Source: Ga0074139 sp964515195 (lineage in GTDB: Bacteria; Bdellovibrionota; Bdellovibrionia; Bdellovibrionales; Bdellovibrionaceae). From it: DNA of 64,000 nucleotides. Positions 6,767 through 15,855 of the stretch are shown here, piece by piece. The stretch spans positions 1 through 64,000 of the forward strand of contig CAZETK010000005.1 in NCBI GenBank assembly GCA_964515195.1, written 5' to 3'. The stretch's first letter is position 1. Each line of letters opens with the position of its first letter. The notes beneath the pieces were generated by a model. It was given only the letters and a program-made list of their open reading frames with translations, was not told where the DNA came from and ran no database searches. Both the position numbers and the translations under genes were made by a program.

Positions 6767-8443
6767 ATGAGTTTTCATAAATACATAATTGGCAAACTAA
6801 TGATCACTTTTTCAATTATGGTCCATGGGCAAAGTCTTTATAAAACAAGCACTGATTCTCTTTGTGACGGATTCCCCCGTATCGCTGTCACCAGTATGGC
6901 TCAAACATGCCTGGGTCTGGTAGCGGACGCTGGTCTGAAGGATGAGCGTACAGGTGAAACTTTTCGTTTCCCTCGGAAAATCGTAGAGCTAACCCCGAAA
7001 CGTTTTTTGGTCCTTGATATGGGAGGATGGAGTCCACCTGATCGGGGCGGGTTATGGGAATTGGATTTACAAAAGGCCACTCCGCGCCTCTGGAATCTTG
7101 TAAAAGGTCTGCAGTTGCCACATGGGCTAGCCTGGGGACCGGATGGGAATCTTTATATCGGCGAGGTTCATCGCATTGTCCGATTTTCTCGAGAATCGTT
7201 GTTGAATCGTCAAACACTTCAGGCAGAAGTTGTGGTGGACAATTTGGTGCGGACCAAGGCGCGAAATCTTCACCCGTTGATCAACTTCACGTTTGGAAAG
7301 GGCCCTCGGGATCGGGGAGATCTGTATGTCAATATTGGAGCTCCTTCTGATAATTGTGTCGAGGAAGCTCCCAACAAGTGCTCGGTTGAATCCGAGCATG
7401 GGCTGATTCGCCGTTACTTCTATCGATCAGAGGTTAACCAATGGGATCCACGGTTTGAAGTTCTGGCGACAGGTCTGCGCAACTCTATGGGTTTGGTCAG
7501 TCACCCTTCGGGTCATCTGCTTCAAGCGGAAAACTCTCGTGATTTTAAAGAGCAAAATGAACCCTATGATGAACTTAATCTGATACTTCCCGGGCGGCAT
7601 TATGGTTGGCCCTATTGCTATAACTTCCAAGCTACCTCGCCCGAGTGGACAGAATCTGTCAATTGCCGTCTTGGATTTGAAAAACCTTTGGTTTTGTTGG
7701 CGCCACATGCAGCTCCACTGGATTTAATTTACTATAATGGTGATCTTTTTCCTGAATGGAAAGGGCATCTTTTGATGAGCTGGCATGGACATCAACCTAC
7801 AGGCTCTCGAATTGTCGCGTATCCTACAAACGCACAGGGATTGCCTGTTGTGGAAAAAAATGTCAGTTGGTCCTATTCATTTCATGACTCCAAGCAATTG
7901 GCCAATCCCCAAGGTGGCAATTTGCAAAGCGCACCCTACATGGAAATTGTCAGTGGCTGGAAAAAAATTGACGGTGTAAGGCCCTCAGGGAGTCCAGTGG
8001 GGCTACTGGTCGCTAGCGACGGCTCTCTTTTTATTGTAGAAGATAAAAATAAAACGATCCTGCGACTATCCCGAAGCCACGGGCCAAATAGTCCTAGCGA
8101 AAATCTTGATGCAAACGACTCATCGAATGAATTGTTAAAGAAAGTCAAAGTTCATCGCGCCTTGAAGAGTCTGCAATCCGATCCTGATCTTTTAAGCGCC
8201 TATAACTGGATTAACCAGAATGTTTTTCAAACCAATTGTAACCAATGTCATGGAGGCCTTCAAGGCTCTGGCATAGAGGCATTTGAATTTATGATCAGTG
8301 AAGGTTGGATCACTCCGGCTTCGTCGGAAAGTCTTTTGCTTCAGCGGTTAAAGGGACTCAATGGCTTGCAGAAAATGCCGATGGGATCAGAACTTCCTGA
8401 CAAGACAATTCAGTATATTGAAACTTGGATTCAGGCCCTTTAG
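6767..8443 (+). CDS. Secreted sorbosone/glucose-dehydrogenase-like beta-propeller with C-terminal cytochrome c domain
   Basis: A 558-residue protein with a signal peptide (about 1-22). Residues 50-440 form a six-bladed propeller of the soluble glucose/L-sorbosone dehydrogenase type: LPHGLAWGPDGNLYIGEVHRI, a RNSMGLVSHPSG strand, a HYGWPYC turn and SPVGLLVASDGSLFIVED. Such propellers bind PQQ. The last 70 residues carry one haem c site, CNQCH at 491-495, with KMPMG near 537-541 as the likely axial methionine. This suggests a periplasmic quinohaemoprotein that oxidises a sugar or alcohol and passes electrons to its own cytochrome. Whether PQQ is bound, or made by this organism, cannot be told here. 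GGAG lies eight bases before the ATG. A partial sigma-54-like sequence (TTGGCAT ... TTGAA) lies upstream but has GA in place of GC. Confidence 0.82.
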   Translation: MSFHKYIIGKLMITFSIMVHGQSLYKTSTDSLCDGFPRIAVTSMAQTCLGLVADAGLKDERTGETFRFPRKIVELTPKRFLVLDMGGWSPPDRGGLWELDLQKATPRLWNLVKGLQLPHGLAWGPDGNLYIGEVHRIVRFSRESLLNRQTLQAEVVVDNLVRTKARNLHPLINFTFGKGPRDRGDLYVNIGAPSDNCVEEAPNKCSVESEHGLIRRYFYRSEVNQWDPRFEVLATGLRNSMGLVSHPSGHLLQAENSRDFKEQNEPYDELNLILPGRHYGWPYCYNFQATSPEWTESVNCRLGFEKPLVLLAPHAAPLDLIYYNGDLFPEWKGHLLMSWHGHQPTGSRIVAYPTNAQGLPVVEKNVSWSYSFHDSKQLANPQGGNLQSAPYMEIVSGWKKIDGVRPSGSPVGLLVASDGSLFIVEDKNKTILRLSRSHGPNSPSENLDANDSSNELLKKVKVHRALKSLQSDPDLLSAYNWINQNVFQTNCNQCHGGLQGSGIEAFEFMISEGWITPASSESLLLQRLKGLNGLQKMPMGSELPDKTIQYIETWIQAL

Positions 8444-8480
8444 GGCGGAAGACGCTTTAAGGTGGTATACTGATCGCGCT

Positions 8481-9110
8481 CTATCTTCGTTCCCAATGGC
8501 GGCGCCAGAGGGACCCCGAAGGCATAAACTTATTTAAAGTTTCATGAGCTTTTTCAAGTGTTATCTCGTAGGACTCAAGCCAGAGATCTTCGAACAAAGT
8601 TTTGCTGGCCCCAATTCCCAGAGAAGGAAAGCTCGAGTCTTCAAATTCGCCAAAACCGACGATTTGGAAGTGATTCCACAGGGGTTTCATGTTGCGATTG
8701 AAAAGCGATTCGAACATTTTTCCTTGTAGCTGAACGATCTCTTTTAACTGTTTCGTGCTAAGGGGAGAATCGCTGATCAAACTATCAAGAATTTCTCGTG
8801 ATTCGCGAGAAAGTGACAAAACTTCTTCATGCTCAATTCGAAGACATGCTCGAAATAAATCTCTTGAAAAGTAAGTGGCACGCTGGCGAAACCATTTGCT
8901 ATAGACCACCTTGCGAGTGGTGGAAAGTTCTGCTCGCAAATGCCAGAGGTCTGAAACTTTTGAGTCACCATGTTCGTCCCACTCCCATCGCATTTTTGTT
9001 CGAGGATGAAGTTCATACCATAGTGAATGAGGATCTTTTTTGTTGTCGATAGGAAAAACCAAGATGATGCCATCACGGTTGATAGCTTTGATGGCCTTCG
9101 CTTGGCTCAT
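8481..9110 (-). CDS. Conserved hypothetical protein, possibly winged-helix type
   Basis: A 209-residue soluble protein without signal peptide or cysteine motifs. The N-terminal half (KAINRDGIILVFPIDNKKDPHSLW, then RWEWDEHGDSKVSDLW) and the later SDSPLSTKQLKEIVQLQGK read like a domain with a winged-helix segment near residues 105-145, in which STKQLKEI would begin a helix-turn-helix. I recall similar proteins in Bdellovibrio-type genomes but cannot name a function; a distant relation to AlkZ/YcaQ-type DNA glycosylases is only a guess. It is divergent from the acyltransferase gene. An open frame on the other strand extends over its 5' end, but that part is unlikely to be coding. Confidence 0.6.
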   Translation of the reverse strand: MSQAKAIKAINRDGIILVFPIDNKKDPHSLWYELHPRTKMRWEWDEHGDSKVSDLWHLRAELSTTRKVVYSKWFRQRATYFSRDLFRACLRIEHEEVLSLSRESREILDSLISDSPLSTKQLKEIVQLQGKMFESLFNRNMKPLWNHFQIVGFGEFEDSSFPSLGIGASKTLFEDLWLESYEITLEKAHETLNKFMPSGSLWRRHWERR

Positions 9111-9261
9111 AGTTGGCAGGGACCTTCATTTTTTAAAAGTTCAAAATAATATTTTCGACACATTCCCGCACTATAACAAAGACGGTGGCCATGACAATGA
9201 CAGAGACGGAGTGGGGATTCAGAGGGGCGTACAGCTTTATAGCCGTGATAGCGCCTGCATC

Positions 9262-10155
9262 ATGACAGAGTTAAGAGGGCGTGAAATCCTATTGATATCA
9301 ATGTTGTCGGCAATAGGGCTTATCCTGAATACAATTTTCTGTGGACTGCTACTATACTTGGTAGCGCTTGTCCGCCTTTTGCTCCCAGTTCGATCTCTGC
9401 GAAAAGCCTGTGATCGCTCGCTTATTAAGATTGCAGAATTTTGGGTGACGGGAAATAGCGCTAATTTCGATCGAACCCTGGATGTTCAATGGGACATCAA
9501 GGTGGACGCTACCCTGATGTCCGACGAAAGTTATCTGATTTGCTCTAATCATCAGTCATGGGTGGACATCATAATTCTGCAAAGGGTTTTTAATAAACGA
9601 GTTCCATTCCTGCGCTTTTTTATCAAGCAAGAGCTACGCTATGTGCCGATTTTAGGTGGAGCTTGGGCTCTATTGGACTATCCCTTTATGAAAAGATACT
9701 CAAAAGCCTATCTAGAAAAACATCCTGAGAAGCGGGGCGAAGATTTGGCCACAGCGAAAAGGGCGCTCGAGAAATTTCGTCAAAAAACCGTGTCGATTTT
9801 GAATTTCCCCGAGGGAACGCGTTTTACTTTAGAAAAACATGATCAGCAAAAGTCCCCTTATCGGCATTTGCTCCTTCCGAAGGCTGGGGGAATGGCCGCG
9901 ACGCTAGAGGGGCTTTCTGGCCAAATCTCCAAGATCCTCGATGTGACCATTTTTTATCCTCAAGGACCGATCAATCTGGTGGAATTTCTAAGGGGGCGCT
10001 TGTCCCGAGTTGTCGTTCATGTCCGTGAGATTCCTGTACCCTTTTCCTTCATTGAAGGTGAGTACCAACGGAATCCGGAATTTCGAGAAAAAGTCCAGGC
10101 CTGGGTGTCCGAGTTGTGGCGTGAGAAAGATAAGCGCCTACAGAGTTTATCTTAA
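9262..10155 (+). CDS. YihG-like lysophospholipid acyltransferase
   Basis: An integral membrane acyltransferase of the PlsC/LPLAT superfamily, about 297 residues. It has an N-terminal membrane helix (about 10-40), the acyl-transfer motif NHQSWVDI (His and Asp catalytic), and FPEGTRFT for substrate binding. The segment MKRYSKAYLEKHPEKRGED and the tail EFREKVQAWVSELWREKDK match E. coli YihG as I remember it. These enzymes put fatty acyl chains on lysophospholipids to give phosphatidic acid or remodelled phospholipids. The open frame runs back to 9040, but the extra 74 residues overlap the divergent gene and look non-coding. I therefore chose the ATG at 9262, which gives the family length; an ATG at 9301 is also possible. 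Neither has a good Shine-Dalgarno sequence. Confidence 0.85.
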   Translation: MTELRGREILLISMLSAIGLILNTIFCGLLLYLVALVRLLLPVRSLRKACDRSLIKIAEFWVTGNSANFDRTLDVQWDIKVDATLMSDESYLICSNHQSWVDIIILQRVFNKRVPFLRFFIKQELRYVPILGGAWALLDYPFMKRYSKAYLEKHPEKRGEDLATAKRALEKFRQKTVSILNFPEGTRFTLEKHDQQKSPYRHLLLPKAGGMAATLEGLSGQISKILDVTIFYPQGPINLVEFLRGRLSRVVVHVREIPVPFSFIEGEYQRNPEFREKVQAWVSELWREKDKRLQSLS

Positions 10156-10303
10156 GAGCTGATTCTCATAACTCCGCTCAATAGAACAATAACCCCAGTA
10201 TCCCAGAGCTCTGGCGCGGCTTGCCATGGGGCCTCTAGGCTCGCCAACGAAAACTAAATGAATTAAAGTACTGGCGTTTGGCATACGCGAAGAAAGGATA
10301 CCC

Positions 10304-12568
10304 ATGGCTTCTAAAATCGAGACCACTCCAGAAATGGTAGAAAAAGTTTATAAAACTACAGCGCAAAGACTTGAGGTCGTTCGTAAGCGTTTAAATCGTC
10401 CTTTGACATTGGCTGAAAAAATTCTTTTCGGTCATTTGGATAATCCGCAAGAGCAAGAGCTAGTCCGTGGGCAATCCTTCCTTCTTCTTCGACCCGATCG
10501 TGTGGCCATGCAAGACGCTACAGCTCAGATGGCGTTGTTGCAGTTCATGTTAGCGGGTAAAGATGAAGCTGCGGTTCCTTCTACGGTTCATTGTGATCAC
10601 CTGATTCGAGCCCAATTTGGTAAAGAAAAAGACATGGGTACAGCCCAAAAAGAAAACGAAGAGGTTTACAACTTCCTTGCGACAGCTTCGTCCCGTTACA
10701 ATATCGGTTTTTGGAAGCCCGGCGCGGGGATCATTCACCAAGTCATTTTAGAAAACTATGCTTTTCCGGGTGGTTTGATGATTGGAACAGATTCTCATAC
10801 TCCCAATGCCGGTGGTCTTGGTATGTGTGCTGTCGGTGTCGGTGGAGCTGATGCCAGCGACGTTATGTCCGGACTTTCTTGGGAAGTGAAAAATCCCAAA
10901 CTGATAGGCGTGCGTTTGAAAGGCAAAATGAACGGTTGGACATCCGCTAAAGATGTGATCCTGAAGCTGTGTGGAATGCTCACGGTCAAAGGCGGAACCG
11001 ATAAGATCGTCGAATATTTCGGCGAAGGTGCGAATTCAATTTCTTGCACTGGTAAGGCTACAATTACAAATATGGGTGCCGAGTTGGGGGCGACATGCTC
11101 TGTGTTCCCTTACGACGACAGAATGGGATCGTATCTGAAAGCCACAGGCCGCGAGACTTTGGCGCAAATTGCGGATAAGAACACAAGTTTGTTGACCGCC
11201 GATCCTGAAGTTGAAAAAAATCCTAGCCAGTACTTTGACGAATATTACGAGATTGATCTATCCACACTCGAGCCTCACTTGGTCGGACCGCACTCTCCTG
11301 ATATCGCCCGACCCATTTCAGCTATTGCCAAGGAAGCGAAAGAAAAAGGTTATCCGGTTAAGATCTCTTCAGCGTTGATCGGGTCTTGCACAAACTCTTC
11401 TTATGAAGACATCGGGCGTTCAGCTCATGTGGCAAAGCAAGCTATGAGTGTCGGCGTGAAAATGAATCAACCCTTTTTGGTGTCTCCAGGTTCGACATTG
11501 ATCCAAAACACCATTCAGCGTGATGGGCAGATGGAAGTTTTCAATGCCGTCGGCGCCACTGTGTTGGCCAACGCCTGTGGTCCTTGTATCGGTCAATGGA
11601 AACGTGATGATGTGAAACATGGTGAAAAAAATACGATTATAACTTCTTTCAACCGTAACTTCCGTGGACGTAATGATGCGAACTCAGAAACCTTAGCCTT
11701 TATTGGATCACCTGAAGTGGTGATGGCCCTGGGACTTGCCGGACGATTGGATTTCAATCCCATGACGGATGAGCTGGAAGGTCCAAAAGGTAAAGTCAAA
11801 TTACAACCACCTGAGGCCCCTGAACTTCCATCAAATGGTTTTGTAGCAGACACTGAAGGTTATCAAGCTCCCCAAGGTCGAGAGGCCAAAGTGGCGGTGA
11901 GTTCAAACTCCGAGCGTTTGCAAATTCTTGAACCCTTCAAGGCTTGGAATGGTGAAGATTACAAAGATCAATTCGTTTTGGCCAAGGCGAAGGGTAAATG
12001 CACCACAGATCATATTTCCCCCGGCGGACCATGGTTAAAGTTTCGTGGTCACTTGGATAATATTTCCAACAATATGTTAATGGGGGCTGACAATGCTTTT
12101 ACAGGCGAAATCGGCAAGGGGCGAAACCAACTCACAGGTCAAACGGGTCAAGAATTTTCAAAGATGGCTCGTGAGTACAAAGCTGCCGGACACGGTTGGG
12201 TCATTATTGGCGATGAAAACTACGGTGAAGGATCCTCCCGTGAACACGCAGCCATGAGCCCACGTTTCTTGGGTGGAAGTGCGGTGATTGCCAAATCATT
12301 CGCGCGTATCCATGAAACGAACTTGAAAAAGCAGGGGATGTTGGCACTTCATTTTCAAAATCCTGCAGATTATGACAAAATCCGCGAAGATGATTTAATC
12401 AATCTTACGAATTTGAAAGATTTGGCGCCCGGAAAGCCTGTTACCATGGTGTTAAAGCATAAAGATGGCTCTCAAGAGGAGATTTTATTGAAACACACCT
12501 ACAACAGTGAGCAAATCCGGTGGTTCAAGGCAGGAAGCGCACTGAATCTGATTCGGGACGCCAAGTAG
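10304..12568 (+). CDS. acn: Aconitate hydratase (mitochondrial type)
   Basis: A 754-residue aconitase that isomerises citrate to isocitrate in the TCA cycle. The three cysteines that hold the 4Fe-4S cluster are in GSCTNSS and ACGPCIGQW. The substrate-binding TDSHTPNAGG and the swivelling C-terminal domain with GDENYGEGSSREHAA are complete. Length and the DNPQ and DHLIRAQ segments place it with mitochondrial-type aconitases rather than the longer bacterial AcnA or the AcnB type. It stands alone, with AAAGGATACCC as ribosome-binding site before ATG 10304. The upstream gap of about 150 bp holds a CCAGAGCTCTGG palindrome but no promoter that I can support. Citrate synthase and isocitrate dehydrogenase are not in the window. 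Confidence 0.97.
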   Translation: MASKIETTPEMVEKVYKTTAQRLEVVRKRLNRPLTLAEKILFGHLDNPQEQELVRGQSFLLLRPDRVAMQDATAQMALLQFMLAGKDEAAVPSTVHCDHLIRAQFGKEKDMGTAQKENEEVYNFLATASSRYNIGFWKPGAGIIHQVILENYAFPGGLMIGTDSHTPNAGGLGMCAVGVGGADASDVMSGLSWEVKNPKLIGVRLKGKMNGWTSAKDVILKLCGMLTVKGGTDKIVEYFGEGANSISCTGKATITNMGAELGATCSVFPYDDRMGSYLKATGRETLAQIADKNTSLLTADPEVEKNPSQYFDEYYEIDLSTLEPHLVGPHSPDIARPISAIAKEAKEKGYPVKISSALIGSCTNSSYEDIGRSAHVAKQAMSVGVKMNQPFLVSPGSTLIQNTIQRDGQMEVFNAVGATVLANACGPCIGQWKRDDVKHGEKNTIITSFNRNFRGRNDANSETLAFIGSPEVVMALGLAGRLDFNPMTDELEGPKGKVKLQPPEAPELPSNGFVADTEGYQAPQGREAKVAVSSNSERLQILEPFKAWNGEDYKDQFVLAKAKGKCTTDHISPGGPWLKFRGHLDNISNNMLMGADNAFTGEIGKGRNQLTGQTGQEFSKMAREYKAAGHGWVIIGDENYGEGSSREHAAMSPRFLGGSAVIAKSFARIHETNLKKQGMLALHFQNPADYDKIREDDLINLTNLKDLAPGKPVTMVLKHKDGSQEEILLKHTYNSEQIRWFKAGSALNLIRDAK

Positions 12569-12612
12569 GAGACTGACTTTCACATACGTGATGTTTTAAG
12601 TTTCGTTTGCGA

Positions 12613-13662
12613 TTAAAGTTTGATTCCCGAATAGGAGTAAATCAAGTTTAGTCCTAAATTGCTGGAATCAAAGTTAACGCCATCAACTTTTGAGCTGTAG
12701 GTATCCCAGTAGAACCCAGTGCGAAATCCGTGGTTTTGGTTCTTCCAGTTAAAATATAAATTGGAATTCATCTCAAGCGCATTTGTGTACTTCGTTCTTT
12801 TGTAATCTGCGTACTCATTGACTTGCCGTTGAAAGCCAGATCCCAACATTGCATCGAATCCAATAGAAACAGTGGAGCTGGCTGGAACGATAACTCCCAA
12901 TCCCATTCCAAGACCTAAGGTGTTTGTTGAATACTCCTCTAAAGAAGCAATGGGGCTGAACGAGTTAGATGCGATGGGGGGAACAAGGGGTTGGTCGCCT
13001 GCAATGCGTAGATGATTATAGTAGATTTTCGTCAAAATATTAAACTCCCAATCGACGGAATCTCGGTTGTTCATAGAGTTAAAAAAGTTCAAGAGGGGAG
13101 TAAGCGGAAGTGCAAATATAGCTCGGAGGCCATAATTTAGGGCTGAGATATCGGGTCGGCTTATGATATTCTTAGGATCACTAGCTGTCATGCCTCGTTG
13201 ACCGCCACCAAAGGAAGTTTGTAAGCCCTCTTCTCCGGAAAGATCCGTGTAAAAGCCCTTATAATTTTGATAATAGGTTTCCACAAAAAAATATTTTGTG
13301 ATCTGGTACCCGGCACGCCAGTCATTGTAATCGGAACGACCATACTTTTCCTGTTCTTGTTCGTCGATAAAAGTTAATCGTTTACTCAATGAAAAATGCC
13401 AGGCTTTGTACTGGGCCATCACTCCTACGTTAGGCCCAAAAGTAGGATTGTACTGGATACGTTGATCGACCTGTCTCTGATCCACTCTTCCTTGATTTGT
13501 GGAAATCAGAAATGAGTGGGTTGGAATTTCGATAAAGCTGGAAAGAACAAGCTGATGGGGGCTTTTTGTGGCCAAGCCAAGTTCCGAATGAGTTTCAGGC
13601 AGTATCGAAGGGAAAGTGTAAGAAGCGAAGAGGAGTATACATAAAATTCCAAGCAAGTTCAT
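12613..13662 (-). CDS. Putative outer-membrane beta-barrel protein (DUF4421-like)
   Basis: A 349-residue protein with a signal peptide (about 1-19, MNLLGILCILLFASYTFPS). The remainder is rich in aromatic residues alternating with polar ones (WRAGYQITKYFFVETYYQN; LGLGMGLGVIVPASS) and ends in SYSGIKL, as expected for a membrane beta-barrel. The spacing recalls DUF4421 proteins, but I am not certain of that family. I chose the ATG at 13662 because it begins a clean signal peptide; a TTG at 13698 would add 12 hydrophobic residues. It is the last gene of a minus-strand run that starts with the response regulator, 64 bp behind the GyrI-like gene. No transport or enzymatic role can be inferred. Confidence 0.55.
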   Translation of the reverse strand: MNLLGILCILLFASYTFPSILPETHSELGLATKSPHQLVLSSFIEIPTHSFLISTNQGRVDQRQVDQRIQYNPTFGPNVGVMAQYKAWHFSLSKRLTFIDEQEQEKYGRSDYNDWRAGYQITKYFFVETYYQNYKGFYTDLSGEEGLQTSFGGGQRGMTASDPKNIISRPDISALNYGLRAIFALPLTPLLNFFNSMNNRDSVDWEFNILTKIYYNHLRIAGDQPLVPPIASNSFSPIASLEEYSTNTLGLGMGLGVIVPASSTVSIGFDAMLGSGFQRQVNEYADYKRTKYTNALEMNSNLYFNWKNQNHGFRTGFYWDTYSSKVDGVNFDSSNLGLNLIYSYSGIKL

Positions 13663-13726
13663 GAGGAATATTCGATCATGAACGAGGCCATTGAACAACT
13701 GAAATACCTTTGGCCCCTATAACTTA

Positions 13727-14284
13727 TTACTCTTGAGCAGGATCGAATTTTTCCACAATGCGGAAGTAGACTTCTGTTTTGAATCCATGTTCATTGGGCT
13801 CGTAAATTTCCAAGACTGGAGTCGGTTCTAGAATGACATTACGTTGATAGGATTCTTTCTGGAGTGTGCTGTAAACTTTAAAGGCCGTTAACCAGGGGGC
13901 GCCTCCAAAACTTCCTTTAAGTGCTTGAAAGGGGGGAAGCTCTTTGAATTGAAGCTCACCCAGTTCTTCCGTCACAGGTTTGTCGACGATACAACCGATC
14001 TCTGACTTTAGGCGATCGGCTTCGACCTGATCTGGATTATCGAAATAAAGGCCAAACGTTTTAGAACAGGAAATTTTTTTGTTGCTCAAGGCTTTTTCAA
14101 TTTTTTCAAAAATGGGCATCAGTTCATGATAGGGGCCCGTGTGTGACTCATAAACAAGATACAATGTGGGAGTTTGGGTTTGCTCGACAGTTACCGGAAG
14201 TAAAAGCCCGATATTCCAAATCGTATAGAGAATGATGATTCCGATCAGAGATAAAATCGATAAAAGGATATGGTAGGATTTCAT
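13727..14284 (-). CDS. Membrane-anchored GyrI-like small-molecule-binding domain protein
   Basis: A 185-residue protein with one N-terminal membrane helix (about 5-27) followed by a GyrI/SOUL-type effector-binding domain: YLVYESHTGPYHELMPIFEKI, then FGLYFDNPDQV, then YEPNEHGFKTEVYFRI. In cytosolic relatives (AraC-family effector domains, SbmC/GyrI) this duplicated fold binds small or amphipathic molecules. Here the domain would be tethered to the inner membrane facing the periplasm, since the positive side of the helix is N-terminal. It lies 24 bp behind birA in the same direction. A ligand cannot be predicted. Confidence 0.7.
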   Translation of the reverse strand: MKSYHILLSILSLIGIIILYTIWNIGLLLPVTVEQTQTPTLYLVYESHTGPYHELMPIFEKIEKALSNKKISCSKTFGLYFDNPDQVEADRLKSEIGCIVDKPVTEELGELQFKELPPFQALKGSFGGAPWLTAFKVYSTLQKESYQRNVILEPTPVLEIYEPNEHGFKTEVYFRIVEKFDPAQE

Positions 14285-14308
14285 AGTTGGCCTCGCTCAA
14301 GATTCAGC

Positions 14309-15043
14309 CTACAGCTCGAACCAATTGATTTTTTTGTTTCCTTGCCAAAGATTCCCCGAGGGATCCACCTGCGTATAGGGGCTTTCAAGGCCCGGATAAC
14401 GATTCAAGGCCTCCACCAATCTTTTTAGATCGATGGAACTCAGTTCATGAGAAACCTGGTGGCAGGCGTTTTGAAATTCTTGATAAAGCTCATCCAGGAA
14501 GTAGTCCCAGTTTCCTTCGATCAGATCCTCAGAGATATGACTTTTTAAATCAGCTGCTGTGTTTAAGCTGGGGCTGCCAACCACATTGATTCCGAGTCCA
14601 ATCAGAAGGCGAATATGGGGTCCTTGTTCAATGGCCTCTAAAAGAAGTCCTGCAATTTTTTGGTTTCCTAAATAAAGGTCATTCGGAGCCTTTAAAGAAA
14701 ATGGAACGTCAGGCCAAACCTTTGAGGCGGCACTATAAAGTCCTAGACCAACTCGGATGCTGGTCACGGGTTGGGGAGGTCGGGTCAACCGAAATGACCA
14801 AGTCGTTAACAAGCAACTGCCAGGCTCACCATTAATCCAACTGTTAAGCCCACGTCCACGGCCAGCGTCTTGATGTTCTGAAATCACCACGTGAAGGCTA
14901 TGGTGATTTTCCAAAGGATCCGCCATCAGAGTTTTGGCAAAAGAGGAGGTGCTATCGACAGATTGAAAGTAGTCCACTGGAATTTGTTTTGCTTGGCACC
15001 AACGGTGGGTCAAGAGGCCGACTTTTTGCATGGTTAACTCCAT
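14309..15043 (-). CDS. birA: Biotin--[acetyl-CoA-carboxylase] ligase
   Basis: This enzyme makes biotinyl-AMP and transfers biotin to a lysine of carrier proteins such as AccB. The biotin-protein-ligase core is visible as QSVDSTSSFAK, the adenylate loop DAGRGRGLNSW, LKAPNDLYLGNQKIAG (the usual KWPNDL reads KAPNDL) and the GLGINVVG strand. It has no N-terminal helix-turn-helix repressor domain, so it is the monofunctional type. The start overlaps the end of nadC by 10 bp; an internal ATG at 15031 is an alternative that removes four residues. Overlap with nadC is a common arrangement and implies co-transcription. Confidence 0.9.
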   Translation of the reverse strand: MELTMQKVGLLTHRWCQAKQIPVDYFQSVDSTSSFAKTLMADPLENHHSLHVVISEHQDAGRGRGLNSWINGEPGSCLLTTWSFRLTRPPQPVTSIRVGLGLYSAASKVWPDVPFSLKAPNDLYLGNQKIAGLLLEAIEQGPHIRLLIGLGINVVGSPSLNTAADLKSHISEDLIEGNWDYFLDELYQEFQNACHQVSHELSSIDLKRLVEALNRYPGLESPYTQVDPSGNLWQGNKKINWFEL

Positions 15044-15855
15044 TCGAAAAGAAGTGAAACATCCGCATTTGGAGCCGAATGGGTCAAGGCTCCTACGCTA
15101 ATATAATGAACCCCCAATAAGGCCACAGAGCGGACTCTTTCTAAATTCATATTACCGCTGGCTTCTGTCTCTATGAAATCCGGAACCAGCTTTAATGCCT
15201 CTTTGAGGGTTTCGTTGTCCATATTATCCAGAAGTAGGCGGTTGGGTTTTAAAGGAACCGCTTCTTTAACCTCGTCTAGCGTGCGGCACTCCACTTCAAC
15301 ATTCAAATGAGTGTTGCTGCGGACTCGTTCAACTGCGGCCTTTAGGCTTCCCATAACAGAGATGTGATTGTCTTTAATTAGGATGGCCGTGCTTAAGTTC
15401 AAACGATGATTGACGCCACCTCCATGCACGACAGCCCGTTTTTCCAGTTCTCGCAGTCCGGGAGTCGTCTTTCGGGTATCCAAGATGCGCGTTTTGGTGC
15501 CTTGGACTTGTTGAACAAAAAGATTGGTATAAGTTGCGACGCCTGATAAATGTCCTAAAAAATTCAAGGCGACACGTTCCGCTTTTAAAACTTGAATGAG
15601 ATCACCTTCCAAGGTGCAGATATTCTGACCTTTTAAAACTCGCTGGCCTTCTTCGAATAGCCATTTAACTTTGCAACTCGGTTCTAGAATTTGCACAGTT
15701 TGCTCGAAACAACCAGAACCCGATAAGACTAAATCCTGTTTAGCCTTTAAGTAAGCGCGACCGTTGCGAGGTTTTACGGCCAAACAGTCAGTTGTGAGGT
15801 CACCATCGGGCATATCCTCGGCCAAAGCATTTTGAATAATTTCAAATAAACTCAT
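15034..15855 (-). CDS. nadC: Nicotinate-nucleotide pyrophosphorylase (quinolinate phosphoribosyltransferase)
   Basis: A 273-residue enzyme converting quinolinate and PRPP to nicotinate mononucleotide in NAD synthesis. Recognisable parts are the N-terminal ALAEDMPDGDLTTD, the active-site arginine/lysine stretch DTRKTTPGLRELEKRAVVHGG, HRLNLSTAILIKDNHI, and the C-terminal ETEASGNMNLE and ISVGALTHSAP that hold PRPP. Its start overlaps the response-regulator stop by four bases and its end overlaps birA, so the three genes form a tightly packed unit. nadA and nadB are not in the window. Confidence 0.96.
   Translation of the reverse strand: MSLFEIIQNALAEDMPDGDLTTDCLAVKPRNGRAYLKAKQDLVLSGSGCFEQTVQILEPSCKVKWLFEEGQRVLKGQNICTLEGDLIQVLKAERVALNFLGHLSGVATYTNLFVQQVQGTKTRILDTRKTTPGLRELEKRAVVHGGGVNHRLNLSTAILIKDNHISVMGSLKAAVERVRSNTHLNVEVECRTLDEVKEAVPLKPNRLLLDNMDNETLKEALKLVPDFIETEASGNMNLERVRSVALLGVHYISVGALTHSAPNADVSLLFEWS

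Noticed and set aside
9040..9261. N-terminal extension of the acyltransferase frame
   Set aside because: It overlaps the divergent gene, is unlike the YihG family and adds 74 residues of non-membrane sequence before the first helix.
10230..10300. Sigma-54-like TTGGCAT upstream of aconitase
   Set aside because: No GC ten bases after the GG and no TTGC element.
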